The translations under genes and the position numbers were made by a program. This document shows positions 6,480 through 11,839 of a stretch of DNA of 11,839 nucleotides, in pieces. The notes beneath the pieces were generated by a model that saw only the letters and a program-made list of their open reading frames with translations, did no database searches and was not told the origin of the DNA. Source of the stretch: Gammaproteobacteria bacterium (lineage in GTDB: Bacteria; Pseudomonadota; Gammaproteobacteria; Pseudomonadales; Pseudohongiellaceae); contig NYWC01000066.1 in NCBI GenBank assembly GCA_002684935.1, forward strand, positions 41,555-53,393. The letters run 5' to 3'. Within the stretch, counting starts at the first letter, position 1, and each line of letters starts with the position of its first letter.

Positions 6480-7460
6480 ATGAGAAAAATTTCACGCGCA
6501 TTACGCGTCCAGTTTACCAAGCTGCCGTTGCACACATGGCTATTTGCAGTGACTATTGCATTCCCTCTGTGCATTTTTTCTGCAGCCGGTGTGGCAGGCA
6601 CTGTTGTCGAAGTTCAAACTTCTCTGGGCACATTCTTTATCGAAGTGGATGAAGATGCGGCGCCCGTTACCGCAGGCAACTTCCTTAACTATGTCATCAG
6701 CGGTCGCTACAACAATACCTTCATTCATGGCACCACCGGCGGCTCCCTGATTCGCGGTGGCGGCTATACCTATGACAGCTGCACTATCGGCCCAGAGCAT
6801 ATTCCGACTGATGCGCCTATTGCACTGGAGGAAACCGGGCTGTCAAATCTGGATGGTACGATCGCGGCGCTGCATCCATCGGGTAACCCCGATGGTGCCA
6901 CCAGCGAATGGTTTATCAATCTGGGTAACGATATAGGGTTGGATACACAGGATGGGGGTTACGCGGTTTTTGGCTGGATACTTGGCGATGGCTTGGATGT
7001 AGTGCGCAGCATATCCGTGGCCAATGTGGTGCGGCTTGGATTCTTTTTGGAAACGCCAACCACGAACTACTTTGAGACAGGAGTCGATTGCCAGTTGTTC
7101 TCCCGTGACAACCTGATCATGGTGCGGATGTCAGTATTTAATGATAATAAGGCGACGGCCACTGCCGATTTCGAGCCGCTTACGCAAATCCTTGGCGTCA
7201 ATCTGGATCTTGGGGCAGCGGGTTTTACCAGAATTCCATTCGCTGTGGCTGTGAACGGAACCCAGATATCAATTACAGCTCAGTTGGATGCCGCGGTGGA
7301 CTTGCAGCAGCCCGTTCCCAATATGGCTTCCTACGATGCAGTGAGCGGACGGCTGCACTTACCTTCGATAGCAGTTGGCGGCGAGATCGTTTATCGCAAC
7401 GTGATTTTTGATCTTAATGATTTGGCAACGGCTACCTTTGAGCTACGCTCCTACGAATAG
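6480..7460 (+). CDS. Exported cyclophilin-like protein lacking the catalytic arginine, with an extra C-terminal domain
   Basis: 326 residues. An N-terminal hydrophobic segment (about 19-36, ending SAAGVAG) acts as a signal peptide or anchor; GGCGAG lies six bases before the ATG. Residues about 41-180 align with cyclophilin-type peptidyl-prolyl isomerases: TSLGTFFIEVDEDAAPVTAGNFLNYV, RGGGYTYD, NLDGTIAA, ATSEWFINLG, GYAVFG, GLDVV. However, the FHR motif that carries the catalytic arginine reads I82-H83-G84, and the substrate-pocket residues of the FMxQ motif read SLIR (89-92). Isomerase activity is therefore doubtful, although the fold seems kept. Residues about 212-326 form a separate region of unknown function, ending in ASYDAVSGRLHLPSIAV and a final beta-rich stretch. 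Cys101 and Cys204 could form a disulfide. It may be a binding or structural protein on the periplasmic side. It is monocistronic as far as can be seen. Confidence 0.8.
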   Translation: MRKISRALRVQFTKLPLHTWLFAVTIAFPLCIFSAAGVAGTVVEVQTSLGTFFIEVDEDAAPVTAGNFLNYVISGRYNNTFIHGTTGGSLIRGGGYTYDSCTIGPEHIPTDAPIALEETGLSNLDGTIAALHPSGNPDGATSEWFINLGNDIGLDTQDGGYAVFGWILGDGLDVVRSISVANVVRLGFFLETPTTNYFETGVDCQLFSRDNLIMVRMSVFNDNKATATADFEPLTQILGVNLDLGAAGFTRIPFAVAVNGTQISITAQLDAAVDLQQPVPNMASYDAVSGRLHLPSIAVGGEIVYRNVIFDLNDLATATFELRSYE

Positions 7461-7524
7461 ACTGTTCTTTCACGTTGTTTTTTACGCTGGGTTTTTTGCC
7501 GGCGCCTCATTATTCTTGATTTTC

Positions 7525-7541
7525 TTTGCGAGTGGCGCAAA
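7525..7541. repeat. Small perfect hairpin between the cyclophilin-like and split-barrel genes
   Basis: TTTGCG (7525-7530) pairs with CGCAAA (7536-7541) across a five-base loop. It lies in the 116-bp gap after the stop at 7460. No T-tract follows on either strand, so it is not a standard intrinsic terminator. Two T-runs (7477-7482 and 7491-7497) lie upstream of it without an obvious stem in front. Confidence 0.3.
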
Positions 7542-7576
7542 CCGTTAACACGTAATTGGCTTATAGGGAGAGAGAC

Positions 7577-8011
7577 ATGAACGGCAAAAAGATTGTGAAG
7601 TGGGGCGGTATTGGGCTGGCAGCATTGTGCTTGATTTATGTGGGTTCAATAGTCTGGTTTGAGGCGCGGCTTGGTATTAACCAACCGCAGGGTGCCACGT
7701 CCCTTGTGATAGCAACTTTTAATGATGATGGTGAGCGACACGAGAGGGTTGTGCGGCTTGAGACTATCGATGGCAATAGCTATGTCGCGGCTAACCATTG
7801 GCCCCGCGCCTGGTATCATCAGGCCCTGGATAATCCGAACGTTGAAGTGAAGATGCCGGGCGCAGATAGCTTCGAGCCTTATGAGGCTATAAATGTAGTT
7901 GGCGAAGAGGACTCCTACGTGCGCGAAATTTATAGTTTCGGTTTTAATTTTCGCTTCCGAACTGGCTTTCCGCCGCGGTATTTCTTGCGCCTTGAGCCGC
8001 GTCGAGCGTGA
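7577..8011 (+). CDS. Membrane-anchored small protein, probably of the DUF385/deazaflavin nitroreductase-like split-barrel group
   Basis: 144 residues. The ATG at 7577 is preferred to the TTG at 7556 because AGGGAG (7565-7570) sits six bases before it. A single N-terminal transmembrane segment (about residues 10-28) follows a lysine-rich start, so the rest should lie on the periplasmic side. The core pattern GNSYVAANHW-PRAWYHQALDNPNVEV (residues 66-91) recalls the DUF385/F420-dependent nitroreductase split barrel, in which a W-Y-H-N block precedes N-P-x-V. No cofactor site can be confirmed by eye, and a membrane anchor is unusual for F420 enzymes, so cofactor use is unknown. The C-terminus is rich in Phe and Arg. 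The MaoC gene starts 42 bp after the stop, which suggests cotranscription. Confidence 0.55.
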   Translation: MNGKKIVKWGGIGLAALCLIYVGSIVWFEARLGINQPQGATSLVIATFNDDGERHERVVRLETIDGNSYVAANHWPRAWYHQALDNPNVEVKMPGADSFEPYEAINVVGEEDSYVREIYSFGFNFRFRTGFPPRYFLRLEPRRA

Positions 8012-8053
8012 TTATTATCTCTATTTTTTGCGGTGATTTACTGAGGTAACAGC

Positions 8054-8503
8054 ATGTCCAAGCCCAACTACTTTGAAGATATAGAAGTGGGCTCTTTCGA
8101 AGAGTTCGGCAGCTATCAGGTAAGCGCGGAGGAAATTATAGAGTTTGCTTCCAAATATGATCCACAGCCTTTTCATTTGTCTGAAGAAGGCGGTAAACAG
8201 ACGCACTTCGGCGGGCTGGTGGCATCTGGCTGGCATACCGGCAGTATCGCCATGCGGCTGATTTGTGACAATATGCCGGCGCAGTCCGCGTCTCTGGGTT
8301 CTCCGGGGCTGGATGAGCTGCGTTGGCTAAAACCAGTATTCCCGGGCGACGTGCTGAGGGTGCGCAGCACCACTATGGACAAGCGGGAATCTCGCTCTCG
8401 ACCGGACATGGGTTCGGTATTTCTGCACAATGAAGTATTTAACCAGAATGATGAGGTGGTAATGAGCTTCAAACCTATCGTTCTGTTCAAGCGTCGCGGC
8501 TAG
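8054..8503 (+). CDS. MaoC-like hot-dog fold enoyl-CoA hydratase/dehydratase
   Basis: 149 residues, the usual size for a single hot-dog MaoC-like (R)-hydratase. The hydratase-2 motif is complete: Y35-D36-P-Q-P-F-H41, giving the catalytic Asp and His five residues apart, followed by FGGLVASGWHT, which is typical of this family. Known members hydrate trans-2-enoyl-CoA to (R)-3-hydroxyacyl-CoA in fatty acid or polyhydroxyalkanoate metabolism in the cytoplasm. The natural acyl chain here cannot be told. No signal peptide is present. GAGG (8043-8046) is seven bases before the ATG. It follows the membrane-anchored split-barrel-like gene by 42 bp and is probably the last gene of that unit, since a 251-bp gap follows. 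Confidence 0.9.
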   Translation: MSKPNYFEDIEVGSFEEFGSYQVSAEEIIEFASKYDPQPFHLSEEGGKQTHFGGLVASGWHTGSIAMRLICDNMPAQSASLGSPGLDELRWLKPVFPGDVLRVRSTTMDKRESRSRPDMGSVFLHNEVFNQNDEVVMSFKPIVLFKRRG

Positions 8504-8514
8504 CTCATTAACAC

Positions 8515-8540
8515 CTGGCTTGTATCTGAAGCCAAGCCAG
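8515..8540 (+). repeat. 7-bp inverted repeat after the MaoC gene
   Basis: CTGGCTT (8515-8521) pairs perfectly with AAGCCAG (8534-8540), loop 12 bases. An alternative five-pair stem, GGCTT with AAGCC at 8529-8533, shares the left arm, so two folds compete. It begins 12 bases after the stop codon, a position that suits a terminator or an mRNA 3'-end stabiliser, but there is no following T-tract. Confidence 0.35.
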
Positions 8541-8574
8541 CTTTGAAGCCTCCATGATCAGGCAACTCCCATTC

Positions 8575-8609
8575 GCAGCTAGTTGCTGAAGAAATGCGGC
8601 TAGTTGCCG
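8575..8609 (+). repeat. Pair of 14-bp direct repeats two helical turns apart
   Basis: GCAGCTAGTTGCTG (8575-8588) and GCGGCTAGTTGCCG (8596-8609) match at 12 of 14 positions and start 21 bases apart. The first is itself a near-palindrome (GCAGCT/AGTTGC, 5 of 6 paired). GGCAACT at 8561-8567 is an inverted copy of the AGTTGCC half-site at 8602-8608. The cluster ends about 50 bases before a candidate -35 box, so it could be a tandem activator site for the 8755 gene. No regulator is identified. Confidence 0.4.
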
Positions 8610-8658
8610 TGGTTTCAGGTCCGCGCAGCCCGACAGTCAAGGACAAAGCCGCACGAAA

Positions 8659-8688
8659 TTGATACATTACGTCCCACTTCGGATTAAT
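8659..8688 (+). promoter_or_regulatory. Candidate sigma70 promoter for the 8755-11011 unit
   Basis: TTGATA (8659-8664, 5 of 6 to -35 consensus) and ATTAAT (8683-8688, 4 of 6 to -10) are 18 bases apart. Transcription would start near 8695, leaving a leader of about 60 bases before the ATG at 8755. It lies just downstream of the tandem repeats at 8575-8609. Confidence 0.35.
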
Positions 8689-8754
8689 ATCCCTGTCACG
8701 CAAAAGAAAGAAACCGCCCGCGCTGGTTCAGTGTGGATAGGATGAGGAGACTGA

Positions 8755-9654
8755 ATGAATTCAACGGTACAGTGTAGTAAGCAGTTTGGGCCTCTGGTTG
8801 TGATGACACTTGCTATTTTTTCTTCGACTGGCGCTCAGGCTCAAGGCACGCCGCTGGCAGTAGAGCTGTTGCCTCTGGGTAAAGATCTGGGGCTACGCTC
8901 TGGCCAGACTGTGACTCCGGCCTATGAGGGCTGGTACGAAAACGAAGACGGCAGCATTGCACTGTCGTTTGGCTACTACAATCGCAACTCCGAGGAAGTG
9001 TTAAATATCCCAGTCGGGTCGGCGAATCGCATCATTGGAGCGCCGAATGGCGCAGACGATCAGGGTCAGCCTACCGAGTTTGATATCGAGCGCCACTGGG
9101 GTGTTTTTACTGTGAATATTCCCGCTGATTTCGACGGTGAAATCGCCTGGCATCTGGAGAACCAGGGCAAAGTCTTCGAAGTTCCCGCCAATCGACATAC
9201 TGATTTCATTATCGATGCCATTGTTGGTGACGCGAACGGTAACTTCCCCCCTCAGATTCGATTCTCAGAAGGCGGGCCGATCGGCGTGGGACCAGGAGGG
9301 ATTACCGCGGGTCCTATGCATGCCAAAGTCGGTGAGCCTCTAGCGGTGCAGGCATGGGCCAGCGATGACGGCAAGGTTAGCGGTATTGCCGCTATGTTTG
9401 TTGGCCAAAGCGGGGCCACGCCCCCGGTCGATATCACCTGGTTTAAACATCAGGGCCCTGGACAGGTCAGTTTCAGCGAGCCCACAGCGAAAATTCCTGC
9501 TGCAGGCGGAAGCACTACTACCGATGTGATTTTTAGTGAGGCAGGCGAGTATCTGCTGCGAGCCCGTGTTACAGATTTGGGAGGCCCTGAAATGGCAGGC
9601 CACTCCCAGTGCTGCTGGACCAATAGCTTTGTAAAAGTCAGCGTCAGCAACTAA
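8755..9654 (+). CDS. Exported protein of unknown function, partner of the copper monooxygenase gene
   Basis: 299 residues, with a Sec signal peptide (residues 1-29, cleavage after GAQA). AGGAG (8745-8749) is five bases before the ATG. I recall similar bacterial proteins carrying the same pattern (YEGWYENEDGSIALSFGYYNRNSEE, NIPVG, RHWGVFTVNIP), but know of no assigned function. Two parts can be seen: an N-terminal beta-rich region (about 35-160) and a C-terminal Ig/cadherin-like region (about 175-299) with the TTDVIFSEAGEYLLRARVTD pattern of PKD-type folds. Near the end is a striking HSQCCW (His283, Cys286-Cys287), which could bind metal or form a disulfide. The cytochrome/copper monooxygenase gene starts 46 bp after this stop, and both products are exported, so a shared role is likely. 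No catalytic motif is visible. Confidence 0.75.
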   Translation: MNSTVQCSKQFGPLVVMTLAIFSSTGAQAQGTPLAVELLPLGKDLGLRSGQTVTPAYEGWYENEDGSIALSFGYYNRNSEEVLNIPVGSANRIIGAPNGADDQGQPTEFDIERHWGVFTVNIPADFDGEIAWHLENQGKVFEVPANRHTDFIIDAIVGDANGNFPPQIRFSEGGPIGVGPGGITAGPMHAKVGEPLAVQAWASDDGKVSGIAAMFVGQSGATPPVDITWFKHQGPGQVSFSEPTAKIPAAGGSTTTDVIFSEAGEYLLRARVTDLGGPEMAGHSQCCWTNSFVKVSVSN

Positions 9655-9700
9655 TGCTTAAGAAAAAATTTAAGACGACCCACTCGTTTGGAGGAAACCC

Positions 9701-11011
9701 ATGAGAAGAACTACAAAGACTTACCTGGCCCTGGCGGCTCTGGTCATGCCAGTTCTTGTTTTTGCCCAGTCTGAAGTTGAGCGCGAAGTCACTTGGTCCG
9801 GTGAAGTGGCGGCGATCTTTCAGGAAAAGTGTCAGGAGTGTCATCGGCCAAACTCAATCGCTCCGATGTCCCTGTTAACCTATGAAGAGGCCAAGCTGTT
9901 TGCACCAGTAATTCGTTTTCGGGTAGAGAATCGCGTTATGCCGCCCTGGCATGTGAATCCGCAGGTAGGAATTCAGGACTTTGCTAATGATCGTGGCCTC
10001 AGTGATAAAGAGCGCGCGGCGATTTTGGCTTGGGTAGATCAAGGCGCGCCAGAGGGTGACGCTAGTGAGGCGCCAGTGCCGCTGGATTTTAATGATGCCT
10101 TGGTGTGGCGCCTGGAAGATCAGATGGGGAGCGCGCCGGACCTCGTGGTTGCGTCCGAGCCTTTCGATCTTGATGCCGTAACCCAGGACAAGTGGTTTCG
10201 TCCCTCTACCCCGACCGGGCTTACCGAAGAGAGGTGGGTTAAAGCGATTGAAATTCGGCCTAAGAATGACGCCAGCCGCAGAGTAGTTCACCATTCGCTG
10301 GCATTTCTGGTGCAGCAAGAAGACGGCAAGCGTGGTCTGCCAGGCGATGTGGATGTGCCATTTGGGCCGAGCCTCTTCATGGAATGGGCTGTAGGTAAAG
10401 CCGGCCAGATATTCCGTCCCGACACTGGCAAACTCATGATGCCTGGCTCCCAGATCATGTGGGAAATGCATCTCCATGCCAATGGCGAGCGGGTACCTAA
10501 TGCCCAGGTTGAGCTCGGCGTGTGGTTTCATGATGAGCCTCCTGAGCACCGCACTATCCTTAGTATGTTTGATGCCCAGGGGCCTCACAGCCTGGATATT
10601 CCGCCGCACGAAATTGCAGTTACGCGGGGCACTTTTGTACTATCAGCCCCCGCTCGTATCGAGAACTTCCAGCCCCATATGCATATGCGCGGCAAGGCCA
10701 TGTCCATGGAAGCGATTTATCCCAACGGTGAGCGAGAGATGCTCTCTTTCGTCGACAATTTCCAGTGGAACTGGCAAATCAACTATGTGTACGAAGAAGA
10801 TGCCGCTCCTATCGTACCTAAGGGCACCATGATCATCACTACGGCATGGCATGACAATACTGCCGACAATCCCTACAACCCGGACCCTAATCAGTGGGTA
10901 GGTTGGGGCGATCGCACGGTTGATGAAATGGCGCATAATTGGGTAGACGTGACTTACCTCGGCCAGGAAGAGTATGAGCGTCTCATCGCGGAGCGCAGTG
11001 CCGGGCGCTAA
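9701..11011 (+). CDS. Cytochrome c / copper type II (PHM-like) monooxygenase fusion, exported
   Basis: 436 residues; Sec signal peptide (1-22, VFA then Q); GGAGGA (9690-9695) five bases before the ATG. Residues about 30-100 form a one-heme cytochrome c domain: Cys44-x-x-Cys47-His48 binds heme, and Met80 in VMPPWH is the probable sixth ligand. Residues about 140-432 match the copper type II, ascorbate-dependent monooxygenase fold of peptidylglycine hydroxylating monooxygenase (PHM) and dopamine beta-hydroxylase. The ligand set is complete: His197-His198 (VHHS) and His257 (EMHLH) for the CuH site, His326-x-His328 (PHMHMRGK) and Met410 (DEMAH) for the CuM site. NPDP and VGWGDRTVDEM blocks are also typical. 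Such enzymes hydroxylate an activated C-H bond using O2 and two electrons. Here the fused heme probably supplies them, rather than free ascorbate. The substrate is unknown. It is cotranscribed with the exported gene before it, judging by the 46-bp gap. Confidence 0.9.
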   Translation: MRRTTKTYLALAALVMPVLVFAQSEVEREVTWSGEVAAIFQEKCQECHRPNSIAPMSLLTYEEAKLFAPVIRFRVENRVMPPWHVNPQVGIQDFANDRGLSDKERAAILAWVDQGAPEGDASEAPVPLDFNDALVWRLEDQMGSAPDLVVASEPFDLDAVTQDKWFRPSTPTGLTEERWVKAIEIRPKNDASRRVVHHSLAFLVQQEDGKRGLPGDVDVPFGPSLFMEWAVGKAGQIFRPDTGKLMMPGSQIMWEMHLHANGERVPNAQVELGVWFHDEPPEHRTILSMFDAQGPHSLDIPPHEIAVTRGTFVLSAPARIENFQPHMHMRGKAMSMEAIYPNGEREMLSFVDNFQWNWQINYVYEEDAAPIVPKGTMIITTAWHDNTADNPYNPDPNQWVGWGDRTVDEMAHNWVDVTYLGQEEYERLIAERSAGR

Positions 11012-11077
11012 CCGCGTTTCGCTGCCACAAACATTATTTCGATAAAAGGAGTCAGGTTAACTGTTTAGTGGCCATGG

Positions 11078-11098
11078 CCCCTTAATTTCTCCCCTTAA
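11078..11098 (+). repeat. Tandem CCCCTTAA sites before the luciferase-like gene
   Basis: CCCCTTAA occurs at 11078-11085 and again at 11091-11098, 13 bases apart. The palindrome GGCCATGGCC (11070-11079) overlaps the first copy. An AAAGGAG sequence (11045-11051) lies upstream, too far from the ATG at 11118 to serve it. Possible regulatory sites; nothing more can be said. Confidence 0.3.
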
Positions 11099-11117
11099 CT
11101 TATGAAGTAGAATTCGA

Positions 11118-11839
11118 ATGCCTACCATTTCTGTACTTGATCTCGCGCCCGTTCCCCAGGGCAGTACACCCGCCGATGCTTTGCGCAACTCTCTGCAGTT
11201 GGCGCGAGCAGCTGAAGAGTTGGGCTACCGACGATACTGGGTTGCGGAGCATCATAATATGAAGGGGATCGCCAGCGCCGCGACTTCTGTTGTGATTGGT
11301 CATATCGCAGGTGGCACTTCGACTATTCGTGTCGGAGCCGGTGGCATCATGCTGCCAAACCATGCGCCGCTGGTGATCGCGGAACAGTTTGGCACCCTGG
11401 CATCACTATATCCTGGGCGAATCGACCTCGGACTGGGAAGGGCGCCGGGCACAGATCAGCTTACTGCTCGCGCACTGCGCCGAACATTTAACGGCAGTGC
11501 CGATAATTTCCCTAATGATGTGGTGGAACTCCAGCACTATCTGCAGGAGGCAGAAGAAGGCCAGGCTGTGGTGGCAACACCGGGTGCCGGCACTAATGTC
11601 CCGCTGTGGATTTTGGGTTCCAGCACATTTGGTGCCCAATTGGCGGCCGCGCTGGGATTGCCCTATGCCTTCGCGTCGCATTTCGCGCCACAGGATATGA
11701 TGGATGCTATAGCGATCTATCGAGAGCGCTTCAAGCCATCCGCGCAGCTTGCTAAGCCTTATGTGATGTTGGGCTACAACATCTTTGCAGCAGAGTCTGA
11801 AGATGAGGCCGTTTACCTGCGTTCTTCGGCTTTGCAGGC
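11118..11839 (+). CDS. yhbW: LLM-class flavin-dependent oxidoreductase, YhbW-type (3' end cut by window)
   Basis: The first 240 codons of a bacterial-luciferase-like (LLM class) flavoprotein, probably FMN-dependent and cytoplasmic. The N-terminus follows E. coli YhbW closely as I recall it: [103 protein letters not shown]. These blocks form the TIM-barrel core and flavin phosphate region. The family is usually about 330 residues, so roughly the last quarter is missing at the right edge. The start at 11118 is forced: an in-frame TGA lies at 11103 with no other start codon between. The ribosome binding site is weak (no GGAG within 15 bases). The physiological substrate of YhbW relatives is not settled. 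A 106-bp gap separates it from the monooxygenase gene, so cotranscription is uncertain. Confidence 0.92.
   Translation, partial: MPTISVLDLAPVPQGSTPADALRNSLQLARAAEELGYRRYWVAEHHNMKGIASAATSVVIGHIAGGTSTIRVGAGGIMLPNHAPLVIAEQFGTLASLYPGRIDLGLGRAPGTDQLTARALRRTFNGSADNFPNDVVELQHYLQEAEEGQAVVATPGAGTNVPLWILGSSTFGAQLAAALGLPYAFASHFAPQDMMDAIAIYRERFKPSAQLAKPYVMLGYNIFAAESEDEAVYLRSSALQ

Noticed and set aside
9875..10609. Long open frame on the minus strand inside the cytochrome/copper fusion gene (244 codons)
   Set aside because: The plus frame encodes the heme and copper motifs. The minus frame shows no family pattern.
11045..11105. Tiny frame after AAAGGAG starting at CTG 11061 and ending at TGA 11103
   Set aside because: CTG is a rare start and the 14-residue product has no recognisable feature. 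Chance is more likely than a leader peptide.
1..11839. CRISPR array, tRNA, rRNA, insertion sequence, toxin-antitoxin or phage defence genes
   Set aside because: I looked for regular spaced repeats, cloverleaf patterns, transposase motifs and paired small ORFs on both strands and saw none.

Overview
The window looks like a stretch of a Gammaproteobacterium chromosome. The evidence is a RecQ and a YhbW-like flavin oxidoreductase close to the enterobacterial forms, clear AGGAG-type ribosome binding sites, moderate G+C, and a large share of exported proteins. A free-living, probably marine or aquatic heterotroph is my inference. I see no phage, transposase, tRNA, rRNA or CRISPR array. Most of it reads as ordinary chromosome with several poorly characterised exported proteins.

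Layout: 1-233 (-) is the 5' end of recQ. 234-740 is a 507-base gene-free gap rich in inverted repeats, including one 22-bp stem. 741-2951 (+) encodes an exported glutamate-carboxypeptidase-II-like M28 metallopeptidase. 3086-4339 and 4362-6200 (both -) are a DUF1501/DUF1800 pair in one operon, convergent with the peptidase gene. A 279-bp divergent gap holds two dyads. 6480-7460 (+) encodes an exported cyclophilin-like protein without the catalytic arginine. 7577-8011 and 8054-8503 (+) encode a membrane-anchored small split-barrel-like protein and a MaoC-type hydratase. After a 251-bp regulatory gap, 8755-9654 and 9701-11011 (+) encode an exported protein of unknown function and a cytochrome c/type II copper monooxygenase fusion. 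11118 to the window end is a YhbW-type luciferase-like flavin oxidoreductase, cut by the window edge.

Three groups of genes probably act together. DUF1800 and DUF1501 are 22 bp apart; one has a Sec signal and the other a Tat signal, so both should work outside the cytoplasm. The 8755 and 9701 genes are 46 bp apart and both exported, which suggests a periplasmic copper redox unit with its own heme electron carrier. The split-barrel-like gene and MaoC gene are 42 bp apart and may be cotranscribed, but no shared pathway can be read from the sequence.

The points most worth a second look are the heme-fused PHM-like monooxygenase with its partner, the degenerate cyclophilin with an extra C-terminal domain, the altered specificity pockets of the M28 peptidase, and the hairpin-rich gap after recQ.
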